Shown here: in pieces, positions 18,670 through 27,812 of the stretch
How positions within the stretch are numbered: position 1 is the first letter of the stretch
Layout of the letters: every line of letters starts with the position of its first letter
Origin: Peristeroidobacter soli
Lineage (GTDB): Bacteria > Pseudomonadota > Gammaproteobacteria > Steroidobacterales > Steroidobacteraceae
Length of the DNA: 64,000 nucleotides
Direction: 5' to 3'
NCBI RefSeq assembly: GCF_004138485.1
Contig: NZ_RYEV01000011.1
Span: 212,327 to 276,326 of the forward strand
Translations under genes and position numbers: made by a program
The notes under the pieces: model-generated
The model's input: the letters and a program-made list of their open reading frames with translations, nothing else
What the model was told of the DNA's origin: nothing
Databases searched by the model: none

Positions 18670-19758
18670 ATGTCGGGTCGCAGATTTCCACGCGTGGCGA
18701 GAGTCTCGGTTGCGACCCTCTGTGCGGTTGCCTTCGCGGGGAATGTAATGGCCAAGCCCAAACCATTGCGCCTTGGAACTCCGACGCCAGCGAGCGTTTA
18801 TTCCGCAAATCTCATCGCCGCGCTCGAGCTCGGATATTTCCTGGAAGAGGGCATCGATCTGAAGCTCCAGCAGTTCCCGACCACGGTTCCCGTGATGCAA
18901 GCGGTGGCTGCGCGGACCATCGACATCGGTGGCGGGGGCGTGTTTCCTCTGGTCGTTGCCAATCAGCCCGGCAAGGATCACATGCTGCTGCGGTTCTTTT
19001 ACAACTCGTTGCGGAAGTTCTCGTTCGAGATCGTCACCCGCCCGGACCGCCCATTCAATAGTATTGCCGACTTGAAAGGGAAGAAGCTGGGCGTGCTGTC
19101 ATTAACCGCTCCATACACGCCGATCACCCGAGTGGTGTTGAAAGAGAACGGTCTGAAGCCGACCGATATTCAGCTGGTGGCCGTCGGCGAGAATCGCAAT
19201 GCTTTCGCGCTGCTGGAGCGCGGCGAGATCGATGCCTATGAGACATTCATAGGTAACAGTGCGCTGTTCGAAGGCGAGGGCGGAAAGCTCAAAAGACTGC
19301 CGTACAGCGACCGTATCAACAATCTGCTGACGTATAGCTACTACGCTCACGAAGAGACGCTGAAGCAGGATCCTGCTGTGCTGGCTCGCTTCGGACGAGC
19401 GGTTGCCAAAGGCGTGCTTACTTGCAATATCGCGCCTGAGTGGTGTGTGAAGACTGTCTGGAAACACTATCCGCACCTGAAGCCCGCGCCGGAGGCATGG
19501 GACACGGAGATGACGCGTCAAGTCCGTCTGCTCCGGACGAACATGGCGGCGTATATGGCGTTCCCGTCCGATCAGCCGCGCCGATTCGGCGAGTATCCCC
19601 AGGATGCTTTCCAAAACCTGATCGATATCCTCAAGGAAGGTGGCGAACTGCCCGCGGCGGATATCGATCCGAACCTGTTCTATACCAATAGTCTGGTGGC
19701 TCAGATCAATGACTTCGATCCTGCTCGCATCGAGGCCAAGGCCCGCGATCTGAACTAG
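18670..19758 (+). CDS. Periplasmic solute-binding protein, NMT1/SsuA-like (paralog 2)
   Basis: A 362-residue precursor: Sec signal peptide (VSVATLCAVAFAGNVMA, cleavage near residue 28) then the two-lobed NMT1-like fold, with YFLEEGIDLKLQQFPTTVPV, ADLKGKKLGVLSL and EWCVKTVWKHYPHLKP. ATG 18670 gives a normal signal peptide; the TTG at 18589 would add an implausible charged leader. It has no ABC partner genes next to it, so it may share the importer at 8061-9751 or be an orphan receptor. It is a close paralog of the decayed gene at 21252. Confidence 0.9.
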   Translation: MSGRRFPRVARVSVATLCAVAFAGNVMAKPKPLRLGTPTPASVYSANLIAALELGYFLEEGIDLKLQQFPTTVPVMQAVAARTIDIGGGGVFPLVVANQPGKDHMLLRFFYNSLRKFSFEIVTRPDRPFNSIADLKGKKLGVLSLTAPYTPITRVVLKENGLKPTDIQLVAVGENRNAFALLERGEIDAYETFIGNSALFEGEGGKLKRLPYSDRINNLLTYSYYAHEETLKQDPAVLARFGRAVAKGVLTCNIAPEWCVKTVWKHYPHLKPAPEAWDTEMTRQVRLLRTNMAAYMAFPSDQPRRFGEYPQDAFQNLIDILKEGGELPAADIDPNLFYTNSLVAQINDFDPARIEAKARDLN

Positions 19759-19784
19759 CGGGCATGCGCTAACCGGAGGCGATG

Positions 19785-20327
19785 TCAGTGTGCGGGCTCG
19801 CCGTCCGCAAAATGGGTGCCGGTCACCTTGAGTACCAATTTCAGCATGACCGTGTTGGCGCACAGGGTGGTCAGCTCCACGCAGATCGCGCGATCGAAAC
19901 GAGCCGCCATACTGTCGAACACGTTATCCGTGACCCTTCCTGTCTTCAACAGCTGCGAGCAGAAGTCGTAGACGATCGCTTCGTCCTGCGTCATGCCCGT
20001 GGGGCGTCGGCCTTCCAATAAGGCCTTGATCTTGTCGTTCGTCAGTCCGCTGTCACGAACGTTGTCGCCGCGGAGAAAGATTTCAGCGTCGGCTGCTTTG
20101 TGGCGCGCGGCGGTCATCACCACCGCCATCAGTCGCAGCGGTTCCGGTAAGCGCAGGTTGAAGCGAAGATATTCCCACAACGGTTGTAGCAGCCGGGCTA
20201 CGTCAGGCGAATAGAGCAGGGCGGCGTAAGGATCGCTGAGGCCCCCCGCCCGTTGCTTCGCAATTTCTTCTGCCACCTCGTGCTGACGCGGAGTCATCTG
20301 CACGGGCGTAAGGCGCGGATAGCGCAT
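19785..20327 (-). CDS. Carboxymuconolactone decarboxylase (AhpD-like) family protein 1
   Basis: A 180-residue, mostly helical cytoplasmic protein with the carboxymuconolactone-decarboxylase fold (LRLMAVVMTAARHKAADAEI; DEAIVYDFCSQLLKTGRV). The AhpD CxxC redox pair is absent. It lies 12 bases downstream of a second family member on the same strand. Such proteins often accompany ring-cleavage pathways as lactone or keto-acid enzymes, but the reaction cannot be named here. Confidence 0.75.
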   Translation of the reverse strand: MRYPRLTPVQMTPRQHEVAEEIAKQRAGGLSDPYAALLYSPDVARLLQPLWEYLRFNLRLPEPLRLMAVVMTAARHKAADAEIFLRGDNVRDSGLTNDKIKALLEGRRPTGMTQDEAIVYDFCSQLLKTGRVTDNVFDSMAARFDRAICVELTTLCANTVMLKLVLKVTGTHFADGEPAH

Positions 20328-20339
20328 GAAGATGCTCCC

Positions 20340-21056
20340 TTACTCGGCCTGGTCTGGAAATGGGCGGCTTGCCACTGGCGCCGCGCTCACATTGAACACC
20401 CAACCGAGCGTTCCGTAGTGAGCGTAGATCGCGATCAGATCGATGATCACGGATTTTCCGAAGCGTTGTTCCACGCGATCGAAAATCGCATCCGAGACCT
20501 CGCCGGTATCGTTGAACTCGGTGAAGAAGTCATAGATGAGAGCTTCGTCGTCGTCGAGCTTCGGTGGTCTGCGCCGGTTGGCCAGCGCCTCCATCGACTC
20601 CTTGGCGATGCCGTTGGCGGGTTTGCCCCAGCGTGCCTCATCTCTTTTTGCGCTGCCGCCTGCCTCGGCAAGACGGGCATGAGCGCTGAAGACGCCAGGA
20701 GAGTTCATGTGACGTGCCGCGATAGCAATCGTCCATTCCCGCAGTTTTGGCGGAACGTTGGTGCTGTATCGGCAATGCTCACCCAGCATCTGCTGTCGAT
20801 CGAGGATGCCGGGCGCATAGGACAGAGGCACGAAAGGCCCCACCAGTCCGCCATCCCGACGCTCGTTGACCGCTTCAGCGACTCGCCGCTGCTCGAAGTA
20901 CATTTCTTCGGGCTTCAGCTTGGGAAAGCGCGGCTCAGCAGAATTCCCGGCGGGCTGGCTCGGGCTGCCTTGCGCACTACTGTCGGGAGCCGAAAGCGAA
21001 AGTCCGGCGAGTGCCGTTCCTGAAGCAATGAGTGCGTCGCGTCGCGAGAGGGACAT
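20340..21056 (-). CDS. Carboxymuconolactone decarboxylase family protein 2 with Tat leader
   Basis: A 238-residue paralog of the preceding protein (RKLREW..AIAARHM; DDDEALIYDFFTEFNDTGEVSD). ATG 21056 gives MSLSRRDALIASGTALAGLSLSA, a twin-arginine leader with a probable cut near SSAQG, so it is probably exported folded to the periplasm. It heads a two-gene minus-strand unit and has a copy of the shared motif 40-75 bases upstream. Export of this fold is unusual and hints at an extracytoplasmic step or a lipid-facing role. Confidence 0.75.
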   Translation of the reverse strand: MSLSRRDALIASGTALAGLSLSAPDSSAQGSPSQPAGNSAEPRFPKLKPEEMYFEQRRVAEAVNERRDGGLVGPFVPLSYAPGILDRQQMLGEHCRYSTNVPPKLREWTIAIAARHMNSPGVFSAHARLAEAGGSAKRDEARWGKPANGIAKESMEALANRRRPPKLDDDEALIYDFFTEFNDTGEVSDAIFDRVEQRFGKSVIIDLIAIYAHYGTLGWVFNVSAAPVASRPFPDQAE

Positions 21057-21095
21057 GCGGCTCCACCTTGATCCGAGTTGCAGACACATGAACCA

Positions 21096-21131
21096 GATTT
21101 ATAAATGAGAACGCGGTTCACATATGGGAGC
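21096..21131 (-). promoter_or_regulatory. Cluster A shared upstream motif, copy 3 (minus strand)
   Basis: Read on the minus strand it gives CCCATATGTGAACCGCGTTC, matching the ATATGTGAAC core of the copies at 5447 and 22626 but lacking their CTAG. It precedes the Tat-leader gene at 21056 in the same orientation as the other copies precede theirs. Confidence 0.45.
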
Positions 21132-21251
21132 ATAAGCCGAGGGGGAGCTTTGGGCAAGGCCGCGATTGGACGGTCATCGATTCTGAGCCGCGGGTGCATG
21201 ACTCGCGTCGAGTTCTACATATCTTCTGAGCTGCGAGAAAGGAGAGACACT

Positions 21252-22310
21252 GTGTCAAGGCGTGGTACTTCTGGTCGAGCGAAGGGTGTGGTGGCTGTTC
21301 TGTGTTCGGTTGCAATTGCCGCCCGGTAGCCGCGGCACAAAACATTACGTGTCGGACGCCCACACCAACCGGCGTCGGTACGGCCAGAATGACCGCCGGC
21401 ATGGAGCTCAATGACTTGCGGAGGAGGGCTCGTGCTCCAGCTGCACGCATTCCCAACCACCGTGCCTGTAATGCAGGCAGTCATCGACAAGAAGATAGAT
21501 ATCGGTGGCGGTGGAGTGGCGGCGCGGGCCAGCAGCGGCCCCTCTGGAGTTCTCTACAATCACATTCGCGAGTTTGATTTTGAGATCGTGGTGCCTCCCG
21601 AGAGTCCGTTGAAAAGTATTTCGGACTTGAAGGGCAGTAAGCTCGGCATTCTCTCTGGCTGCTCCCTATGCTCCGATCACTCGCGTGGTGCTGAAGGAGA
21701 GCGGTCTGACGCCCGCCGATGTCCAGCTCGTTCCGGTCGGGGAGAATCGAGGCAGGTTCGATCGGTTCATGGAAGGCCAGATCGATGCCTATGAGACATT
21801 CGCAGGAAGCAGCGCCCGCTACGAGGCTGAGGGGAAGAAGCTGAAGCGGCTACCTTACAGCGAGCGCGTGGCAACCTTCTGACTTACAGCTATTACGCGC
21901 ACGACGATACATTCAAACAGGAGCCGCAAGTGCTGGTCGGCTTCGGCCGAGCGATTGCAAAGAGTCTCCTCACCTGCAGCCTCGCGCCGCATTGGTGTAT
22001 CCAGACGCTGTGGAAATGCTATCCGCATCTCAAGCCGAAGCCCGAAGAGATGGAGGTTCAGTTCGCCCGCCAGGTGTACATGCTGCAGTCGACGATTGGG
22101 GATACTTCTCCTTTGCGCCGGGCCAGCCCAGGCGCTTCGGTGAGTATCCGGACGATGTGTTCCAGAAGTTGATCGTCCTTCTTCACGAAGGCGGCGAGAT
22201 CGCCGGCGCCGATATCGATCAAGGTGCCTTCTACACCAATCAGTTTGTCGGCGAGATCAATGATTTCGACGCCGCGGCCGTCGAGTCCAGAGCCGAGCGC
22301 TCGAATAATC
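21252..22310 (+). pseudogene. Decayed solute-binding protein gene (paralog 3)
   Basis: Homology to the 18670 protein is readable only by changing frame at least five times: GTG 21252 (good AAGGAG upstream) starts a leader; then TPTPTGVGTARMTAGMEL in a second frame; FPTTVPVMQAVIDKKIDIG in another; VVLKESGLTPADVQLVPVG and IDAYETFAGSSARYEAEG next; then YAHDDTFKQEPQVLVGFGRA; finally GQPRRFGEYPDDVFQKL to INDFDAAAVESRA. A stretch after IDIGGGGV is also deleted. The order of segments is intact, so this is a recently inactivated tandem duplicate, not shuffled DNA. No intact product is possible. Confidence 0.9.
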
Positions 22311-22625
22311 AGGTTCTCAGTCCCCCATCGATGCAGGAGGAAATCCTTCTGCATCGAGGCCGCACGCATTACGTTTGTCGCGGCAGTGTGCCGGGCCGCG
22401 TGTGCGGGGCGGGCGGCGCGACTCGGCAACTCTCCGACAAATCGTAGCCATGATTGAGACGTGAGACCGTCCGGTCCCACTGACATCCTTACTCGCGTGA
22501 TCCGCGGCAAGTTCAGGCACACGCCGATCCTTTTGCGCGGCGCTAGCTGCACTGGCCGCCTGTTGCGCGATCGTCATTTGTCATGTCATTTGAGACCGGC
22601 GCTTGCTTGTCGCCGGGTTTCCGTT

Positions 22626-22660
22626 CTAGGATCGAATATGTGAACGCGGTGCGCAATTGA
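22626..22660 (+). promoter_or_regulatory. Cluster A shared upstream motif, copy 4
   Basis: CTAG, G, then ATCGAATATGTGAAC and GCGGTGC, nearly identical to the copy at 5447 over the first 19 bases. It lies 53-87 bases before the TonB receptor start and just upstream of a perfect palindrome. Confidence 0.55.
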
Positions 22661-22664
22661 GTAA

Positions 22665-22680
22665 ATTCGCATATGCGAAT
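22665..22680. promoter_or_regulatory. Perfect 16-bp palindrome, candidate operator
   Basis: ATTCGCATATGCGAAT is exactly self-complementary. It sits 32 bases upstream of the TonB receptor ATG at 22713, where a repressor would overlap the promoter or leader. No regulator of matching class is encoded intact nearby. Confidence 0.45.
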
Positions 22681-22712
22681 GTGTTGTGGATAATTAGACG
22701 GGGAGATGCGTG

Positions 22713-25616
22713 ATGCCTGTTCGAAAGCACGATGAGTTGGCCGCAAAGCGCAGACAGCGCAGCGCTGCGATGACCACGACCGCGATTTCAGGCACCTTGT
22801 TGCTGTGCGCTGCAGCAGGTGTCGCAAATGCGTCGGAGGCATCCGAGACCGCTGAGCCCGCGGCAGCGTCTAGTCTCGACGAGGTGGTCGTGACCGGTAC
22901 GCGTATCGTTCGCGACGGATTCGAAGCGCCGACGCCGGTGACCGTACTCAACGCCGAGGACATTCATCGCGACGCCCCGCAGAACATCGCGGATTTCCTG
23001 AATAAGCAGCCAGCGTTCGCCAACAGCGTCAGCAACCGATTCAGCAGCAGGGGCGGCGTCAGCGGCGCCGGATCGGGCGTCAGCAACGTGAACCTGCGCG
23101 GTATCGGTGCAAATCGGACACTGGTGCTCCTCGATGGTGTCCGTATCGTGGCGGGCTCGATCGGTGGTTTCTACAGCAACGGTGGTGCTGTCAACACTAA
23201 TGTGATTCCCGACTCGTTGATCGAGCGCATCGATGTGGTCACCGGCGGTGCTTCGGCGCCTTACGGCTCGGACGCGGTGGCCGGCATCGTAAACTTCATT
23301 CTCGACAAGGATTTCACCGGTCTCAAGGGCTCGGCTCAGGGCGGCGCGACCTCCGAGGGCGATGACGAGCAGTACTCGGCGTCTTTGGCAGGCGGTATGC
23401 CGTTTGCCGATGGCCGCGGCCACGTTCTGGTCAGTGCTGCCTACGACAAGATCGACGGCATCGAGGACGGCGCAGCTCGCGACTGGATGCGTGAGGGTTG
23501 GGGGCGAATGGTCAATCCGGCCTACACGGCGACGAATGGGCAGCCGTACTATTTGCTTCGGCCCAATGTGGGTAGTGCCACTGCCGCGGCCGGCGGACTG
23601 ATTCCGTCTGGTCCGCTCCGAGGGACTACCTTCGGCGCGGGTGGCGTGCCTCGGGCCTTTAACTACGGGATGAGCGATGGCTCGCTGATGTCGGGCGGTG
23701 ACTGGGAGTTGGGGTCTCAGGGTTTCGCCGATGCGAGCCTGGACTTGGAGCTCGAGCGTCGGACCTTGTTCACGCGCGTGAGCTACCAGGTCACTGACGA
23801 TGCCGAAGTCTATCTGCAGATCATGGATGCCGATGCGGATTCCTCGGGTGCCTGTTGCGCGATGACGCGCCGGAACATCACCATCTCCAATCAGAATCCC
23901 TTCATACCGGCCAGTGTGCTCAGCCAGATGCAAGCAGCGGGCGTCACCTCCTTTCCGCTCAGCATATACATGAAAGAGCAGGGACCGACCGGCGTCGACA
24001 TCAGCCGCGCCTTTAGTCAGTACGTATTGGGCACGCGCGGCAGCTTCGGCATGTTTGGGTCGTCGTGGTCCTGGGACGTGTATGCGACCGAGAGCACGTC
24101 CAGATCCACCGCCAAGCCCGAGAACGACATCATCAACGGCAATCTGACCCTGGCCCTGGATGCCGTACGGGATCCGGTCAGTGGCAGCCCGATCTGTCGC
24201 TCGACACTGACCAATCCCGGTAACGGTTGCGTGCCCTGGAACCCGATGGGCATCGGCATGAATTCGCAGGCCGCGATCGATTACGTTTATCAGGATCGCA
24301 GCTGGATGCGCCAAGACCTTACGCAGCGTGTGGCGGCAGCCTCGATTCACGGCGAGCCATTCTCGACCTGGGCGGGGCCGGTGTCGCTCGCGTTAGGTGC
24401 CGAGTACCGTCGGGAGGAAGTTGAGACTTGGACGACCGCGCTCGATGAGGCGTCGGCGTTCTACGTCGGTAACTACAAAGCGACCAACGGACATTACAAC
24501 ATCAAGGAAGCCTTCCTGGAGACGGTCGTGCCCCTGGCAAAAGACACGGCCTGGGCGCGGTCTCTGGACTTCAACGGCGCCGTACGTGCCACGGATTACA
24601 GCACATCGGGGTCGGTCGTTACCTGGAAGTTGGGTGCGACCTACAAACCCATCGACGACATCCGCTTCCGTGTGACTCGTTCGTTGGATATTCGCTCTCC
24701 CAACATGGGCGAGCTGTTCAATGCCGGATTGACGGCGGTCACCAACGGCCAGCGCGATCCTTTCCAGGGCAATCAGACCGTGACGGTCCTTTCGACACAG
24801 ATCGGCAATCCCGAGCTGAAGCCGGAAGAGGCGGACACCTTCGGTATCGGTGTCGTGTTGCAGCCGAGATTCCTGCCGAACCTGTCCGCGTCGATCGACT
24901 ACTATTCCATCGATCTTGAAGGAGCAATTACCTCGGTCACGACTCAGGACTTGCTGGACCTGTGCTACGCGGGCAATCAGGAGCTGTGCGGTTTCATTCA
25001 GCGCGATCCGAATGGCACCGTTCGCGCCACTTTGAAGCCGATCAATGCCGCCGCCTTGAAGACCGAGGGCATCGACACTGAAATCAGCTACGTGCAGCCG
25101 CTCTCTGAGCTGTTCCAAGGCTGGACGGGTAGTTTGACGGCGCGCGCGCTGGTTACACGAGTGATGGATCTGACCACTATCAGGCCTGATGGCACCAAGC
25201 TGCAGGGTGCCGGCGTCACGGGTGGTGCGATGTACCCGATCGTGATTGCACCGGATTGGCGTTACTCGTTGACGCTTGCCTACAACACCGATGCGTTGTC
25301 CATTTCGGCGACCGGTCGTGGTTTCAGCGATGGCGAGATGAACTCGCAGTGGATCGAATGCACTTCCGGCTGCCCGGCCGCAGTGATCCCGAACTACACG
25401 ATCGACAACAACACGCTTCCTGGTGCGATCTATCTGGACTTGTCGATGAGTTATCGTCCGCAGACTTTTGCGAGCGCCTTCTCTCCGGAGATCTTCCTGG
25501 CGATCGACAACGTCAATGACAAGAATCCGATCGGCTATGAGGTCCTGGATTACGCGCCGGGCTTCCACGAAACCCTGGGTCGGGTGTACCGCGCGGGTAT
25601 CCGGTTCAAGATGTAG
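22713..25616 (+). CDS. TonB-dependent outer-membrane receptor
   Basis: The 967-residue precursor has a signal peptide (hydrophobic TAISGTLLLCAAAGV, cleavage near ANA-SEA), the TonB-box-like DEVVVTGTRI, a plug domain (VNLRGIGANRTLVLLDGVRIV; IDVVTGGASAPYGSDAVAGIVNF) and a long beta-barrel ending in the typical terminal strand YRAGIRFKM. GGGGAG precedes ATG 22713. It would bring a scarce solute into the periplasm, where the binding proteins of this cluster could pick it up. Long open frames on the opposite strand are codon shadows. Confidence 0.95.
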   Translation: MPVRKHDELAAKRRQRSAAMTTTAISGTLLLCAAAGVANASEASETAEPAAASSLDEVVVTGTRIVRDGFEAPTPVTVLNAEDIHRDAPQNIADFLNKQPAFANSVSNRFSSRGGVSGAGSGVSNVNLRGIGANRTLVLLDGVRIVAGSIGGFYSNGGAVNTNVIPDSLIERIDVVTGGASAPYGSDAVAGIVNFILDKDFTGLKGSAQGGATSEGDDEQYSASLAGGMPFADGRGHVLVSAAYDKIDGIEDGAARDWMREGWGRMVNPAYTATNGQPYYLLRPNVGSATAAAGGLIPSGPLRGTTFGAGGVPRAFNYGMSDGSLMSGGDWELGSQGFADASLDLELERRTLFTRVSYQVTDDAEVYLQIMDADADSSGACCAMTRRNITISNQNPFIPASVLSQMQAAGVTSFPLSIYMKEQGPTGVDISRAFSQYVLGTRGSFGMFGSSWSWDVYATESTSRSTAKPENDIINGNLTLALDAVRDPVSGSPICRSTLTNPGNGCVPWNPMGIGMNSQAAIDYVYQDRSWMRQDLTQRVAAASIHGEPFSTWAGPVSLALGAEYRREEVETWTTALDEASAFYVGNYKATNGHYNIKEAFLETVVPLAKDTAWARSLDFNGAVRATDYSTSGSVVTWKLGATYKPIDDIRFRVTRSLDIRSPNMGELFNAGLTAVTNGQRDPFQGNQTVTVLSTQIGNPELKPEEADTFGIGVVLQPRFLPNLSASIDYYSIDLEGAITSVTTQDLLDLCYAGNQELCGFIQRDPNGTVRATLKPINAAALKTEGIDTEISYVQPLSELFQGWTGSLTARALVTRVMDLTTIRPDGTKLQGAGVTGGAMYPIVIAPDWRYSLTLAYNTDALSISATGRGFSDGEMNSQWIECTSGCPAAVIPNYTIDNNTLPGAIYLDLSMSYRPQTFASAFSPEIFLAIDNVNDKNPIGYEVLDYAPGFHETLGRVYRAGIRFKM

Positions 25617-25646
25617 TTGACGCGTTTTCGGAACAAACGGTTGAAT

Positions 25647-25671
25647 GCGCGACATGGCAGGCATGTCGCGC
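25647..25671. terminator. Perfect 10-bp hairpin after TonB receptor gene
   Basis: GCGCGACATG (25647-25656) pairs exactly with CATGTCGCGC (25662-25671) around a 5-base loop. There is no U-tract, but it lies between the receptor stop and the CoxG start, where it could end or attenuate the receptor transcript. TATAAT at 25676-25681 follows directly and could be a -10 element for the CoxG gene, though no -35 at the right spacing is obvious. Confidence 0.4.
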
Positions 25672-25693
25672 GAGCTATAATAGAGAACGAACT

Positions 25694-26164
25694 ATGGCGA
25701 TGCAGATGAGCGGTGAGGTTGCGCTTCCGGCGACACGCGAAACCGTGTGGGAAAAGCTCAACGATCCTGAGGTGCTGAAAGCGTGCATCCCGGGCTGCGA
25801 GGAACTCGACGTAGTGTCGGAGACCGAGTTCGTCGCCGTCGCGACCAATAAGATCGGCCCGATCAAGGCCCGCTTCAAGGGGCGGGTACATCTGAGCGAC
25901 ATGAACCCGCCGTTCGGCTATCGTCTCGCGGGGGAGGGAGAGGGGGGCATCGCCGGATTTGCCAGGATGAGTGCGAACGTCAAGCTGGACGAAGCAGAGA
26001 CTGGCACGGTGCTCTGTTACGACGTCGATGCGCAGTTCGGCGGACGTATGGCCCAGTTGGGCTCGCGGCTGGTCCAGAGTGCTGCCAAGAAGCTGGCCGA
26101 TGATTTCTTCAATCGGTTTGCGGCCGTCATTCGAGACGGTGGTATCGAGGTGGTGAACGGGTAG
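25694..26164 (+). CDS. CoxG-family SRPBCC protein
   Basis: The 156-residue protein matches CO dehydrogenase subunit G (MSGEVALPATRETVWEKLNDPEVLKACIPGCEEL; GGRMAQLGSRLVQSAAKKLADDFF). CoxG anchors CO dehydrogenase to the membrane in Oligotropha; homologs accompany many molybdenum hydroxylases. Here it probably serves the cluster A hydroxylase, although it is 12 kb from the small subunits. It has no added C-terminal membrane helix. The AraC fragment starts 9 bases after it. Confidence 0.88.
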   Translation: MAMQMSGEVALPATRETVWEKLNDPEVLKACIPGCEELDVVSETEFVAVATNKIGPIKARFKGRVHLSDMNPPFGYRLAGEGEGGIAGFARMSANVKLDEAETGTVLCYDVDAQFGGRMAQLGSRLVQSAAKKLADDFFNRFAAVIRDGGIEVVNG

Positions 26165-26173
26165 TGAGCCGCC

Positions 26174-26545
26174 GTGCAGGAACACTATTCGCAACGTATC
26201 ACCGCAGCGATGCACGCCTTGAGTCAGGACATGACGCGGCCAGTGCGAATGGACACATTGGCTCGCGCGACCGGGATGTCGTTGACGAACTTCTACAAGT
26301 ACTTCAAGGCGGTGACCCTGGTCACTCCGTTGCAGTACCAGAAGCGATTGCGATTGATCGAAGCTCGTCAACTGTTGATGGCGGGGGCGACCACGGTGGA
26401 AAGCGTGGCTCTCAAAATGGGCTACAAGAGTCCTTCGCAGTTCAGCCGCGAGTACTCGCGGATGTTCGGCGCCCCGCCGAAGCGAGACGTCACCCAAAGC
26501 AGGGACGACTGCGATGAGGTAGCAGGCGTTGAAGCGTCCAGTTGA
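26174..26545 (+). CDS. AraC-family DNA-binding domain only (truncated regulator)
   Basis: 123 residues comprising the two helix-turn-helix units of AraC regulators: DTLARATGMSLTNFYKYFKA and ESVALKMGYKSPSQFSREYSRMFGAPP. The segment SQRITAAMHALSQDM is what normally joins to an N-terminal AraC_N ligand domain, which is missing; the coding region begins at GTG 26174, straight after the CoxG stop. Either the ligand domain was deleted, leaving a constitutive or dead regulator, or this is a genuine stand-alone domain. It is the only candidate regulator inside cluster A. Confidence 0.75.
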   Translation: MQEHYSQRITAAMHALSQDMTRPVRMDTLARATGMSLTNFYKYFKAVTLVTPLQYQKRLRLIEARQLLMAGATTVESVALKMGYKSPSQFSREYSRMFGAPPKRDVTQSRDDCDEVAGVEASS

Positions 26546-26644
26546 AGCGAGCTTCACCCGATGGGCCTGATGCAATGGAGCGTAGCGTCGCCGCCCGACA
26601 TTCATGAGCTGAACTAATAAGGGCTATTGCAAATTGCCCGCTAG

Positions 26645-27730
<1,086 letters not shown>

Positions 27731-27748
27731 GTTTGCTGGCGCGTTGTC

Positions 27749-27767
27749 GCCTGCTTCGGTGGCAGGC
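27749..27767. terminator. Possible hairpin terminator after aldo/keto reductase
   Basis: GCCTGC and GCAGGC pair around a 7-base loop; a second hairpin (GCCTTC/GAAGGC, 27779-27794) follows. Neither has a T-run. Confidence 0.3.
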
Positions 27768-27812
27768 TGCTGCGCCGATGCCTTCTGGGGAAGGCACGAC
27801 TCATGGTGCGAA

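Noticed and set aside
22788..24350. 520-codon open frame on the minus strand, opposite the TonB receptor gene
   Set aside because: Its product is rich in His/Arg/Gly without any domain, and it is fully antisense to a clear receptor gene; high GC produces such shadows. The same holds for minus frames at 24393-25664, 30779-33241 and 6279-7991.
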